Shown here one piece after another: positions 1 to 9,210 of a stretch of DNA of 64,000 nt. The DNA is from Thiotrichaceae bacterium UBA4486. Lineage in GTDB: Bacteria > Pseudomonadota > Gammaproteobacteria > Eutrophobiales > Eutrophobiaceae. The DNA lies in assembly GCA_002389045.1 (NCBI GenBank), contig DGNS01000008.1, positions 1-64,000 on the forward strand, written 5' to 3'. Below the pieces are notes generated by a model. It saw only the letters and a list, made by a program, of their open reading frames with translations. It searched no databases and was not told the origin of the DNA. How positions within the stretch are numbered: position 1 is the stretch's first letter; each line of letters starts with the position of its first letter. The translations under genes were made by a program, and so were the position numbers.

Positions 1-503
1 ACCACGTACACCTGCTCATGACACCGACGGATACGACGGGAATTTCGCGCTTGATGCAATCCCTTGGACGGCGCTACGTGCAATACATTAATCGGACCTA
101 CCGTCGCAGCGGTACCTTGTGGGAAGGACGTCATAAGGCCAGCCTGGTCCAGGCAGAGGACCATTTGTTGACCTGCTACCGTTATATTGAAATGAATCCC
201 GTACGTGCCAAAATGGTTGAGCATCCGGGAGATTACCCCTGGTCGAGTTACCATCACCATGCCTATGGCGAGCCGGATCGGAACGTAGAGGACCATGCGC
301 TGTATTATCAGCTGGATAGCGACCGGGATACCCGTCTGGCCTGTTATCGGGAACTGTTTCTGACGGACATCGAGAAGAATAAATTGCACGCCATCCGTAA
401 CGCTGTCAATTTTTCCCTGCCGTTAGGCAATGATCGTTTTCGTGAAGAGATTAAACAAGCGACAGGAAAGAAACTGGACCAGGACAGACATTCAACGAGA
501 TAG
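1..503 (+). CDS. REP-associated tyrosine transposase (Y1/RAYT family), 3' part
   Basis: The reading frame is already open at base 3 and ends at the TAG at 501–503, so the gene starts left of the window. RAYT proteins are single-strand DNA transposases related to IS200/IS605 TnpA. The first visible residues read HVHLLM, which is the HUH metal-binding motif, and CYRYIEMNPVRA about 55 residues later carries the likely catalytic tyrosine in the usual Y-I-x-x-N-P setting. About 60 N-terminal residues are missing when compared with the complete RAYT at 54.1–55.1 kb; the two are distant relatives, not copies. The ATG at base 18 is internal to the HUH motif and is not a true start. Confidence 0.85.
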   Translation, partial: HVHLLMTPTDTTGISRLMQSLGRRYVQYINRTYRRSGTLWEGRHKASLVQAEDHLLTCYRYIEMNPVRAKMVEHPGDYPWSSYHHHAYGEPDRNVEDHALYYQLDSDRDTRLACYRELFLTDIEKNKLHAIRNAVNFSLPLGNDRFREEIKQATGKKLDQDRHSTR

Positions 504-558
504 TTGATGTAAATGACTCTCAGTTGTCACCGACCCCTAAAAAATCCTAAAAAATCCG

Positions 559-2370
559 TCAGGCGTATTCCTCTTCATGTCTCTGTTCCATTTCCCGCCC
601 GGACGTGAATTGCAGATCAGCAAGCCGCTTGTAAATCCCGCTTTTCTTCATCAGTTCGTCATGATGGCCGGTATCGACAATATGGCCATCCTGCATGACC
701 ACGATGCGATCGGCCTTGATAACGGTGGAAAGCCGATGGGCGATCACCAGCGTGGTGTGTTCCTTCATCAGTCTGTCCAGTGCCTCCTGCACCAGTTTTT
801 CACTTTCGGAATCGAGTGCGCTGGTGGCTTCGTCCAGTAACATGATGCGCGGATTTTTCAGGATGGCGCGGGCGATGGCGATGCGTTGTTGCTGACCACC
901 GGACAGGCGCATGCCGCGCTCGCCCAGAAATGTGTCATAGCCCTCGGGCTGCTTTTCCAGGAATTCATCGGCCATGGCGGCGCGGGCGGCTTCCCGGACT
1001 TCCTCGTCGCCGGCGTCGGGCCGGCCGAAACGGATGTTTTCCATGGCGGACTCGGCAAACAGCACCGTGTGCTGCGGCACGATGGCGATGGCCCGGCGCA
1101 CCTCGGCCGGATCAGCCTCGGCGATGTCAGTACCATCAATACAGATACGCCCGGAGCGGGGATCATAAAATCGCAGCAGTAACTGGAACACGGTGCTCTT
1201 GCCGGCACCCGACGGCCCCACCAGGGCCACGGTTTCACCGGGCTGTACAGTGAGCGAAAAATGATCCAGCGCCCGGATGCCGGGCCGCGACGGATAATGA
1301 AAACTGATCGCCTCGAAATCGATACGGCCCTTGCCGCCGGGCGGTATCGCCAGCGGCCGTTCAGGCGTGTGAATGTCGGATTCGGTCCCCAGCAATTCCA
1401 CCAGTCGCTCCATGGCGCCGGCGGCGCGCTGGACATCGTTCCAGACTTCGCCCAGCGCCGTGGTACTGCCGGCCAGAAAGGTGGCATAGAGCAGGAACTG
1501 GCCGAGCGTGCCCGGCGTCATCGTACCGCTCAAAACAGCGTGGGCGCCGATCCACAACACCAGGACGATAGCGCCGAACGCCATCAGGATGATCAGCGCG
1601 CTGAGCAGCGCACTCACCTGCAATCGCTTCCTGGCCGTGCTGAACGTGGTTTCCACCGAGGCGTCGAAACGCTCCCCCAGTTGGCGCTCCATGGTAAAAG
1701 CCTGGACGATCTGGATCGCGTTCAGTGATTCACCGGCAATGCTGCTGGAATCGGCAATGCGATCCTGGTTGTCGCGTGACAGTCGCCGCACCTTGCGGCC
1801 ATAAAACCACACCGGCAGTACCACCAGCGGCACCAGCAGCAGGATGATACCGGTGAGACGGGGGCTGGTGATAAACAGCATGACCAGGCAGCCGATGACA
1901 CTGAACAGCGAACGCAGCGCAATGGACAGTCCGGCGCCGAACACCGACTGCACCAGTGTCGTATCGGTGGTCAGGCGCGAGAGCACCTCACCGGTGCGCG
2001 TCACCTCGAAAAACGTCGGGCTCATACTGATGACGTGGTTGTAAACCTTGCTGCGGATATCGGCGATGACGCGCTCGCCAATCCACATGACCGTGTAGTA
2101 GCGCAGCGAACTGAACACGGCAAAGGCCAGCGCCAGTCCCAGCAGGGCCATGAAATAACGATCGATGCCGGCAACATTGTCGGCGGAGAAACCGTAATCG
2201 ATTACGTAGCGAATCGAGATTGGCATCCCCAGCATGGACAGTGAGGCCAGGGTCAGGAACACCAGCGCGAGGACAATTCGCAGCTTGTAGGGAGCCAGAA
2301 AGGGCAGACCGTATTTCAGGGGTTGCAGGCTGTCGCCTTTGGGTCGATCCGGATGTACTGCGCGTGACAT
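559..2370 (-). CDS. MsbA-like ABC transporter, fused permease/ATPase
   Basis: This 603-residue half-transporter probably works as a homodimer in the inner membrane. It has an N-terminal six-helix ABC transmembrane domain (about residues 20–320) and a C-terminal ATPase domain. The ATPase has Walker A GPSGAGKS near residue 382, signature LSGGQQQR near 488 and Walker B MLLDEATSALD near 508. The architecture matches MsbA-related lipid/drug exporters, but the substrate cannot be read from sequence and there is no lpxK next to it, so the msbA symbol is withheld. It ends about 55 bp from the stop of the convergent transposase fragment. DUF3999 lies 26 bp upstream on the same strand, so co-transcription is possible. 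Confidence 0.9.
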   Translation of the reverse strand: MSRAVHPDRPKGDSLQPLKYGLPFLAPYKLRIVLALVFLTLASLSMLGMPISIRYVIDYGFSADNVAGIDRYFMALLGLALAFAVFSSLRYYTVMWIGERVIADIRSKVYNHVISMSPTFFEVTRTGEVLSRLTTDTTLVQSVFGAGLSIALRSLFSVIGCLVMLFITSPRLTGIILLLVPLVVLPVWFYGRKVRRLSRDNQDRIADSSSIAGESLNAIQIVQAFTMERQLGERFDASVETTFSTARKRLQVSALLSALIILMAFGAIVLVLWIGAHAVLSGTMTPGTLGQFLLYATFLAGSTTALGEVWNDVQRAAGAMERLVELLGTESDIHTPERPLAIPPGGKGRIDFEAISFHYPSRPGIRALDHFSLTVQPGETVALVGPSGAGKSTVFQLLLRFYDPRSGRICIDGTDIAEADPAEVRRAIAIVPQHTVLFAESAMENIRFGRPDAGDEEVREAARAAMADEFLEKQPEGYDTFLGERGMRLSGGQQQRIAIARAILKNPRIMLLDEATSALDSESEKLVQEALDRLMKEHTTLVIAHRLSTVIKADRIVVMQDGHIVDTGHHDELMKKSGIYKRLADLQFTSGREMEQRHEEEYA

Positions 2371-2396
2371 GCGCGCATTCTACAACAATGGCCGGC

Positions 2397-3746
2397 TCAG
2401 CGAGGATTCATTTGCCGGAACAATCGCCACGTCATCAGGCCGATGATCAGTACTCCAAGCACCAGCGTACCCCAGAGCACGATGCGCTCCCGGGGGATGG
2501 TCGTATCGGCAACGAGTGCGGCGCGGCCTTGCAGTTCCACGGACTCGCCCGGCGTGGCGACATCCACGAGTTCGGCCCTGTCCTGGTCATCCAGAATTTC
2601 CAGTAGCGCCCTGACCGGTTTCACCGGCATCCCGGCATTGGCATTGCCGAATGCCAGTGTGAAGGGCCCTTCGCCCCGGGCGAGAAAATACACATCGCTC
2701 GAGGCCCAGCCCACGCGCAATGCCGGCGGTTTGTTACCGAGGCCATTATCGGTAGTCACCTGCACTTGCCAGTCGCGATCATGGCTCAACGGCACGCGAA
2801 CGGGGTCGTGACTGAATTCAACACCCTGCCAGTTGAGCCGGTAAAAACTGTCCGATACCCGCGTGCTCCAGTGCTCCACGGACGCATCGGGCCGCGAGCG
2901 AATGATGGCATCCACCAAAGTATTTGTCTCAGGCAGGATCACCTCGATTTGCTGCACCGGATGCTGTGCCTCGTTTGTGAATTCATAGACGGGCCGGTCC
3001 GCATCGGGCTGCGTACCCTGCAACAGGGTCCAGTTTAATGCCTGCCTGCTGCCCGTCCGGGTTTGCACGGCGCTGACCGCATCGATTCGGACATTGTCAT
3101 GCGCAGTCAGCCAGGTGAAGCGCAGGTATTTGTAGTGATGAGGCGGCATTATGATTTCGTTCCTGATCAAACGCTGCCCGGCGTAATTCATGATCGCCAG
3201 CGCCGCATCACTGACGACGCTGTGCCAGCGACTCAGATCATCGCTGCCTTCAAGGCGGGCTCGGCCGAGAAAGCCGCTATCAATACCACTCAGATCGAAT
3301 CGTAACTCGCTGATCGTTGACTCAAGATGACTGGCATCGATGATGTAATGTTCAATACCCGCATGCGGATCAACGTAAGTGCTGTCAAGACGCTGGATGG
3401 CAACGATACTGCCGGTGGATGATACCGTGATCTCGCTTTGACTGAGGTCGCGATAGACCGGGAACAACGGCAGTTGCGTTGCAAAGTCTTCTTTCAGGGT
3501 GCTGGTCTGCCGGCGGCGAATGGCATGGGGCACTGCCGTCCCCTCACTGTTGAAGACCCGAACGTCGCGCAGATCGGCAAAGTGGGCAACTTCGTACACC
3601 TCGGCGGGCATTTGCAGACGATAAATAGGCGAGCCCGGTTCGTATTCGATGGCCATACCCCGGGCAAAATCTTCCCGGGCCAGCGCCGGCACGCCTTCGC
3701 TGATCAACAGCAGTAACAGCACTGTCCACCAGTATTTTGCCATCAT
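2397..3746 (-). CDS. DUF3999 family exported/membrane protein
   Basis: The 449-residue protein begins with a signal peptide (MMAKYWWTVLLLLLISEG…), continues as a large beta-rich periplasmic region and ends in one transmembrane helix (LVLGVLIIGLMTWRLF) with a short basic tail. This matches DUF3999 proteins, whose function is unknown. The open frame extends upstream to 3914, but that part lies inside the DUF2339 gene and reads as non-protein-like sequence. The start at 3746 overlaps the DUF2339 stop as ATGATGA, which implies translational coupling. DUF3999 and DUF2339 genes are commonly paired, so they probably act as one envelope unit. Confidence 0.85.
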   Translation of the reverse strand: MMAKYWWTVLLLLLISEGVPALAREDFARGMAIEYEPGSPIYRLQMPAEVYEVAHFADLRDVRVFNSEGTAVPHAIRRRQTSTLKEDFATQLPLFPVYRDLSQSEITVSSTGSIVAIQRLDSTYVDPHAGIEHYIIDASHLESTISELRFDLSGIDSGFLGRARLEGSDDLSRWHSVVSDAALAIMNYAGQRLIRNEIIMPPHHYKYLRFTWLTAHDNVRIDAVSAVQTRTGSRQALNWTLLQGTQPDADRPVYEFTNEAQHPVQQIEVILPETNTLVDAIIRSRPDASVEHWSTRVSDSFYRLNWQGVEFSHDPVRVPLSHDRDWQVQVTTDNGLGNKPPALRVGWASSDVYFLARGEGPFTLAFGNANAGMPVKPVRALLEILDDQDRAELVDVATPGESVELQGRAALVADTTIPRERIVLWGTLVLGVLIIGLMTWRLFRQMNPR

Positions 3747-6517
3747 CCCTGACGCTCCGATCTGGGCGGGACCGGTGAGAAATATCCGATCACCAGCATC
3801 AGCCCGCCCACGGACAGGAACGAGACGATGCGGGTCACCGTGCCGCTGTCCGCAAGGTCGACAACAAAGAGTTTGATGAGGGTCACGCCGAGCAGTATAG
3901 CTCCGGCCAGCCATAAGCGACGCCAGTGGCTGCGCGTGGCCGTGACCATCATGCCAAGAGCAACCAGCGTCCAGAGTATGGAAATTCCGGCCTGCAAAAT
4001 CTCCGAACCAAGCAATGCAGACAGTCGCCAGGGGACTTCAGCATGAAAATGCACACTGTGAGCCAGCAGACTGTTCAGCCAGACAAATACCAGTCCGGCG
4101 AGGATCAGTAACAACCGGTCGGCCTGTACACCGGTTACCGCCGGAATGATCTTTTGCCGCAGTGACCAGCACCAGTTGAAGATATTGAAAAAGACAAACA
4201 GGATGGCAATGTCATGCGGATTCACCACCGGAATCCAGGTCAACGGTGCCGGATCGTTTTCCTGTCCGGAGAGCCACACTACCCACAGCCCCAGCCAGAC
4301 GATCACCGGGAAAAGACCACTGCCAAGATAGGCGCTTGCGTGCGCGTTAACCGGCCATTTCAGACGACTGCCGAAATTCAGCAACAGCATGACGAACACG
4401 GCGGGCACCACGCCCTGGAAAACATGATTCCAGTTCTGCATACCGGGAACATGCACTGTCATCACATGGGTTACAAACCATGACAGTAAAAACATCACCA
4501 GCCACAATATCATCCTGTGCCAGAACTCGATCACCATGACCGGCCAGACAGCAGCCGCACAACGCAGCAACAAAGCCTGCACCAGTACGGCGACCGGCCA
4601 GGCAACATAACCCGCTTTCTCGAAGGGATGGTCGAGGCCGCGGTCCACAAACTGGATACCGGCGAAAATCACCATCACCGGTAACAGTAACACCGGCGGC
4701 CAGGCCGTGGCCGGCCATTGCACGCGGCGCCCGGCAAGAAACAGTACCGCCGCGCTGACAGCGATATGGATCAGAATCACCTGCGGCAGGTAGCCGCCGG
4801 TCACATGCTGCTGCAGTTCCGCGATGCCGGCGCCAAACCACCAGACCAGACCCCAGGCCAGCAGCACACTGTCAATACCCCGCTCCTCCTTGCGCAATGA
4901 GTCGCGGCAGACGTAATACTGATAACCGGTAAACAGTCCCGCGATGCTGATCATGATCGAGCCAAGGAACGCACTGTTGAAAACCGGCGTATAACCGTGC
5001 GGCAAATCAATGGCGGCAAGAAACGCAAAACCGGCGCCGACTTGCAGTAACAGGCCGAAGATGCGACCGGCCAGCCGCCGCTGGCGCAAACTGACCCAGG
5101 TTATGCCGGCGCCTTCCAGCGACCACGCGGCCGCGGTCCAGTGCCCATCCATGGCCAGCGGAACAGCGAGGCTGACAAAGATCACCGCCAGCGCGAGGAA
5201 GGCTTCCGTCAACATGCGCATGCCTCGCACCTGCCGAAACCACAGCGTACGCGCCAGACCCAGGTACAATACCGCCATGGCCAGCGCCGACCAGGCCTGG
5301 CCGAATTCATAATCGCGCACCATGGCGCTCTGCAGCGCAAAGCCCACCAGCGGCACGCCGAATATCAGGGTCCCGTCCACCAGGCCTTTCAGCTGCGGCG
5401 GCTGGCGTTGCGCATAGAGCACCGGAAGGGCAACATAGAACAGAAAAAACAGGATCAGAAACGGTTCGGTGCTGCTGAAATAGTGCGGCTGGTAGTAACG
5501 CGCACCCCAGAAAGAGGCAATGACAAACGTGAAAATGAAACCGAACCAGTTGAGACTGCGCCAGGCCTTGAACCAGGCAATGCCGAGGATGCCGGCGTTC
5601 AGCAGTGCGTAATAACTGAACAACGCGACATGACTGCCCTGCCCGGTAGAGGTCAGTACCGGCGCCAGGAAACCGCCCACCGTGGCGAATACCGCCAGTG
5701 CCCGGGCGTTCTGGATCACGGCCAGCGCAGAGGAGAACACCACCAGAGCGACCATCAATCCAAACACAAAACCTGCGGGCAACACCTGGTACAGCCGCGC
5801 GGCGGCGAAGACGGTGAGGTAGAGAATGCCCACGGCGCCTCCCTGCATCACCAGGGCGTACTGACGTTTGCGGGTACGCAACCGCCAGCCGAACACCAGC
5901 AGGCCGATGCCGATGGCCGCGACACCTGCCAGCCGCAATTCCACCGGCAACAGGTCACGCTGGGCAACGTACTTGAGCAGGAAGCTGACCCCGATAAATA
6001 CAATGATCATGCCCACCTTCACCACAACGTTACCGCGGGTAAAAAAGCCTTTGACGGCCTGCTCGATGGTTGCGAACCGTCCCACCCCGGGGGGTGGCGC
6101 TGCCGTGGAAGTTGATCCTGGCACTGCCGGGCGATGTGTACCGGCAGCCGATTCCTGATCGGGTGATGTGCCTGACAGTTCGGGTGATCGGCGATGATCG
6201 CTGCTGACCGCAGGTACAATTAACTCGGACGGCAGCATTTCCTCGCGGCTGAACGCCGGTGCGTTCCAGCCATATTCCACGGAAGCTGTTTCACCTTGCG
6301 AGGAATCCGCTTCGAAGAGCGGCGGTGGTGGTTCTTCAGTTGCAGATTGTGTTGTTTGCTGCGGGTGGAGGATTTGATTTTCCAGCGCACTGATACGCCG
6401 GAGGCTGTTGATATGGGCGCCGGTCAAAAGACCAAGCACAAGACCCGTGACGGCGCCTTCAATGTTTCCAAAACCTGTGCCCAGCAGCAGGCCGATGATC
6501 CCGAATAGAGTTTTCAT
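3743..6517 (-). CDS. DUF2339 multi-spanning membrane protein
   Basis: This 924-residue integral membrane protein starts with a short hydrophobic segment (FGIIGLLLGTGFGNIEGAV). A hydrophilic, low-complexity stretch follows (about residues 55–150, rich in E, S, P and T). From roughly residue 165 to the end there are more than twenty hydrophobic helices, ending in a short charged tail. That is the usual plan of DUF2339 proteins (about 900 residues). Function is unknown; a role in the cell envelope together with DUF3999 is inferred only from pairing. It is the first gene of the leftward DUF2339–DUF3999(–ABC transporter) run. Confidence 0.85.
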   Translation of the reverse strand: MKTLFGIIGLLLGTGFGNIEGAVTGLVLGLLTGAHINSLRRISALENQILHPQQTTQSATEEPPPPLFEADSSQGETASVEYGWNAPAFSREEMLPSELIVPAVSSDHRRSPELSGTSPDQESAAGTHRPAVPGSTSTAAPPPGVGRFATIEQAVKGFFTRGNVVVKVGMIIVFIGVSFLLKYVAQRDLLPVELRLAGVAAIGIGLLVFGWRLRTRKRQYALVMQGGAVGILYLTVFAAARLYQVLPAGFVFGLMVALVVFSSALAVIQNARALAVFATVGGFLAPVLTSTGQGSHVALFSYYALLNAGILGIAWFKAWRSLNWFGFIFTFVIASFWGARYYQPHYFSSTEPFLILFFLFYVALPVLYAQRQPPQLKGLVDGTLIFGVPLVGFALQSAMVRDYEFGQAWSALAMAVLYLGLARTLWFRQVRGMRMLTEAFLALAVIFVSLAVPLAMDGHWTAAAWSLEGAGITWVSLRQRRLAGRIFGLLLQVGAGFAFLAAIDLPHGYTPVFNSAFLGSIMISIAGLFTGYQYYVCRDSLRKEERGIDSVLLAWGLVWWFGAGIAELQQHVTGGYLPQVILIHIAVSAAVLFLAGRRVQWPATAWPPVLLLPVMVIFAGIQFVDRGLDHPFEKAGYVAWPVAVLVQALLLRCAAAVWPVMVIEFWHRMILWLVMFLLSWFVTHVMTVHVPGMQNWNHVFQGVVPAVFVMLLLNFGSRLKWPVNAHASAYLGSGLFPVIVWLGLWVVWLSGQENDPAPLTWIPVVNPHDIAILFVFFNIFNWCWSLRQKIIPAVTGVQADRLLLILAGLVFVWLNSLLAHSVHFHAEVPWRLSALLGSEILQAGISILWTLVALGMMVTATRSHWRRLWLAGAILLGVTLIKLFVVDLADSGTVTRIVSFLSVGGLMLVIGYFSPVPPRSERQG

Positions 6518-6808
6518 GGTGTGTCCTTACAAGTGAATGCTTTCATCGAATAACCGTCGGCTTTCGTGCCCGGTTTCCCCGGATCGATGGTAAGCCAGCC
6601 GGCGGCCCGAAACAATCAAATGAAAGTCGATTATAAATCTATATATATCAATAAACTATATTACTTTATATAAAACCATATAAAATAAATTACTATAGGT
6701 TAACTACATAGTTATATGTTTTATATATATTTTTAGTTGCATATACCAAGACAGCGTTATATAGTTCCGTCATCGCTTATCGTTCACGTCGCAAGAGAGG
6801 TCATACGT
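6518..6808. other. AT-rich divergent intergenic region
   Basis: No gene is visible between the divergent DUF2339 gene and the small gene starting at 6809. From about 6618 to 6765 the DNA is strikingly AT-rich with repeated TATA-type steps, in contrast to the GC-rich flanks. It is likely to hold promoters in both directions and could be a target for AT-binding nucleoid proteins. No clear −35/−10 pair could be singled out among the many TATA-like stretches. Confidence 0.6.
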
Positions 6809-7198
6809 ATGCTCCAAGCCCTGTCAAGCCATGAAAACCAGCGTCAACCCCTCCAGACCAGCCAATCGTTTCAGCCAGACTCCCCCTGGATCCTGCTCCG
6901 GGAACGGCTTCTACGCGTAAACTACACGTTCACCGGCATCGACAGTATCCTCGATGAACCGGATGCCGATCACATCGCCCTGACATTTCACAGCGATCAA
7001 CCTATGGCCTGCCCAACGCGGTTGAAAATCGGTGTGCCGATGCCGGATGCCCTGCGTGATTACAGTGCCGAAGTGGTGTCCTGCAGGGCAACCGCATGCG
7101 GCTTTGAGATCGGTCTGCAAATAACGATAAAATCAACCATGGACCTGTTGAGCCTGATGCGCTCCAATGCCTGGTTAAGCTCGCATTACAACGATTGA
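6809..7198 (+). CDS. Hypothetical protein, possible divergent PilZ-like fold
   Basis: The 129-residue product is not recognised with certainty. The ATG at 6809 is preferred over an in-frame ATG at 6737 because AGAGAGG at 6794–6800 is well placed as a ribosome binding site, and because the upstream stretch falls in the AT-rich gap. The C-terminal half alternates beta-strand-like segments and ends in FEIGLQI, reminiscent of the last strands of PilZ domains (GxxF/IGxxF). The hallmark RxxxR and D/NxSxxG motifs of c-di-GMP binding are absent, so any PilZ relation would be to a non-binding type. A strong terminator follows, so it is transcribed as a single gene. Confidence 0.6.
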   Translation: MLQALSSHENQRQPLQTSQSFQPDSPWILLRERLLRVNYTFTGIDSILDEPDADHIALTFHSDQPMACPTRLKIGVPMPDALRDYSAEVVSCRATACGFEIGLQITIKSTMDLLSLMRSNAWLSSHYND

Positions 7199-7254
7199 TC
7201 CCCGGGGCATCAGCGTTTTCAAATTACAATAATAATAAATGCAGTAATCCTGTG

Positions 7255-7281
7255 AGGGGGGAGGAAACGCCCCCTTTTTTT
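7255..7281 (+). terminator. Rho-independent terminator
   Basis: A G-run (7256–7261) pairs with CCCCC (7270–7274) around an A-rich loop and is followed directly by seven T residues (7275–7281). It lies about 57 bp after the stop of the 6809 gene and before the convergent end of hemW. Confidence 0.85.
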
Positions 7282-7327
7282 ATCCATATAATCATGCCGG
7301 TCCCGATGCTTGTACGCAGGCTTTGGC

Positions 7328-8506
7328 TTATACCGCGGTTTCCTGGTCCTGCATAAAACAGGCAATCAAATCGTTAAGATAGCGTCTTCCCCGTGCTGTA
7401 GGGATAATTTTATTGATATCCCGTTCGAGTAATTGCCTGGCCTGTGCTTCGCCAAGAGGTACACTGATCTCTTCGAGCGGTATGCCGCAACGTTGTGTAA
7501 ACAAATCAGGCGCAAAGCCGTGCACCAGCCTTAATGCATTGAGCATGAATTCCAGCACCAGATCCGCTTTCGATAACGTTTGTCCTGAAACCACGGCGGC
7601 GTCCGTACCCGCCAGTTGCAGATAGCTGAGCGGCATCCGGTGTCGGGCATGGCGGCGCACACAGTGGCTGCCGGCATCGGTTAGCTTGCTGTGCGCGCCC
7701 GCACCGATGCCGAGGTAGTCGCCAAACTCCCAGTAGTTCAGGTTATGTCGGCAGCGGCGGCCGGTGGTTGCATAGGCGGATACTTCGTAGTGTTCGTAGC
7801 CGTGCTGCGCCAACAGAACCTGGCCGTACTCCTGCATCTCGCAGACTCTGTCCTCATCCGGAAGCGCCGGGGGCCGGCTGTAAAACGCCGTGTTGGGTTC
7901 AATCGTCAGTTGATACCAACTGATGTGTTGCGGCGCGCATTCAATAGCGATTTCAAGATCGCGGATGGCCGACTCCGTTGTTTGCCCCGGCAGGCCGAAC
8001 ATCAGGTCGAGATTGATATTGTCGAAACCGGCGGCGCTGGCGGCGTCGATGGCGCGCCGGGCGGCAGCGGCATCATGAATACGGCCCAGCGCGCGCAGGT
8101 GATCATCGTTGAAACTCTGCACACCAATGGACAGGCGATTGACGCCGGCAGCATAGTAACCGTGAAAGTGTTCACTGTCCGTCGTGCCGGGATTGGCTTC
8201 CAGCGTGATTTCGATGGCGGGATTAAAATTCAGGCGGGCATGCAGGGCCGCAAGCAATTCGTTGATCGCCGCACCGGAAAACAGGCTGGGTGTGCCTCCA
8301 CCGATAAAAATGGAGGTTATCCGGCGTCCCCATATCTGCGCTAACGCAAACTCCAGGTCGCGAACCAGGGCGGCGACGTATTCCGCTTCCGGCAACGGCT
8401 CGCCGCTTGCGGCGTGAGAGTTGAAATCGCAGTACGGGCATTTCTTCACACACCAGGGGAGGTGGATGTAGAGGCTTAATGGCAATGCCTCGTGAAATTT
8501 CAACAT
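7328..8506 (-). CDS. hemW: Radical SAM heme chaperone HemW
   Basis: HemW proteins (formerly annotated as oxygen-independent coproporphyrinogen oxidases) bind heme and S-adenosylmethionine and are thought to insert heme into respiratory proteins. The 392-residue product has the radical SAM cluster motif with Cys19, Cys23 and Cys26 (CVKKCPYC), a glycine-rich IGGGTPS motif and the HNLNYWEFGDYLGIG segment that distinguishes HemW. The first in-frame ATG at 8527 would overlap a repeat-like spacer; the ATG at 8506 gives the usual N-terminus, close to the LYIHLPWC motif. It is the last gene of the rph–rdgB–hemW run. Confidence 0.93.
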   Translation of the reverse strand: MLKFHEALPLSLYIHLPWCVKKCPYCDFNSHAASGEPLPEAEYVAALVRDLEFALAQIWGRRITSIFIGGGTPSLFSGAAINELLAALHARLNFNPAIEITLEANPGTTDSEHFHGYYAAGVNRLSIGVQSFNDDHLRALGRIHDAAAARRAIDAASAAGFDNINLDLMFGLPGQTTESAIRDLEIAIECAPQHISWYQLTIEPNTAFYSRPPALPDEDRVCEMQEYGQVLLAQHGYEHYEVSAYATTGRRCRHNLNYWEFGDYLGIGAGAHSKLTDAGSHCVRRHARHRMPLSYLQLAGTDAAVVSGQTLSKADLVLEFMLNALRLVHGFAPDLFTQRCGIPLEEISVPLGEAQARQLLERDINKIIPTARGRRYLNDLIACFMQDQETAV

Positions 8507-8522
8507 AATGAAATGTTCCGGG

Positions 8523-8586
8523 ATCAAGGTTCAAGGTTCTACGTTCTAGGTTCAGGGCTCAAGGTTCGAGGTTGAACCCTGAACCA
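8523..8586. repeat. Degenerate AAGGTTC heptamer-like repeat spacer
   Basis: The spacer between rdgB and hemW is built almost wholly of variations on AAGGTTC / AGGTTC, repeated about six times. Its end (GAACCCTGAACC) is the reverse-complement type, so the spacer can fold on itself. It is non-coding and fills the whole rdgB–hemW gap. Confidence 0.6.
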
Positions 8587-9210
8587 TTAACGCAGAACCT
8601 GTTTATTAACTTTCACTTTAAGCATTCCAATCAATTTCCGCAGCGCCTGGCCGCGGTGGCTCAAGCGATTCTTGGTCGCCGGATCCAGTTCCGCCGAGGT
8701 GCGATCGTGTTCAGGCACGTAGAACATCGGATCGTAGCCGAAGCCGTTGTCACCGCGCGGTTCGGTCAGGGCGACACCGTGCCAGACGCCCTCGGCAATC
8801 AGTGGCACGGGATCGGTTTCATACTGCAGGTACACCATCAGGCACACGAAGCGTGCCCGGCGCCGGTGCTCCGGCAGGTCGCGGATCTCGTCGATGAGCT
8901 TGTACAGGTTTTGTTCATCGCTGGCGCCGGCGCCGGCGTAGCGCGCGGAATAGATCCCGGGGCGGCCATCAAGGGCGTCCAGCGCGATGCCGGAGTCGTC
9001 CGCGATCACCGGGTAGGGACAGTAGCCGGCGGCATGGCGAGCCTTGATCAGGGCGTTTTCCACGAAGCTGAAGCCGGTTTCCTCGACTCCGGGCACGTCG
9101 AACTCGGCCTGGGACACCACCTCGATGTCCGTGTCGGACAACAAGGCGTTGATCTCACGGATCTTGCCGGGATTGTTACTGGCCAGAACGATCCGTTGCC
9201 GCACACTCAC
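8587..9210 (-). CDS. rdgB: XTP/dITP pyrophosphatase (RdgB/HAM1)
   Basis: This enzyme hydrolyses non-canonical purine triphosphates (dITP, XTP) to monophosphates and so cleans the nucleotide pool. The 207-residue product shows the Ham1 N-terminal ASNNPGK motif, the acidic VIADDSGI motif with the catalytic/metal Asp residues, and a C-terminal GFGYDPMFYVP…LSHRGQAL stretch. The start codon is GTG at 9210, overlapping the rph stop as GTGA, so translation is probably coupled to rph. Confidence 0.95.
   Translation of the reverse strand: MSVRQRIVLASNNPGKIREINALLSDTDIEVVSQAEFDVPGVEETGFSFVENALIKARHAAGYCPYPVIADDSGIALDALDGRPGIYSARYAGAGASDEQNLYKLIDEIRDLPEHRRRARFVCLMVYLQYETDPVPLIAEGVWHGVALTEPRGDNGFGYDPMFYVPEHDRTSAELDPATKNRLSHRGQALRKLIGMLKVKVNKQVLR

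Noticed and set aside
5141..6115. 324-codon plus-strand frame
   Set aside because: It is antisense to DUF2339 and rich in Gln/His/Arg, typical of a shadow frame.
7200..7327. Riboswitch or small RNA before hemW
   Set aside because: Apart from the terminator of the 6809 gene, no conserved structure is visible.
8560..8580. GGTTCGA resembling a tRNA T-arm
   Set aside because: It is part of the AAGGTTC repeat spacer; no acceptor or anticodon stems can be built around it.
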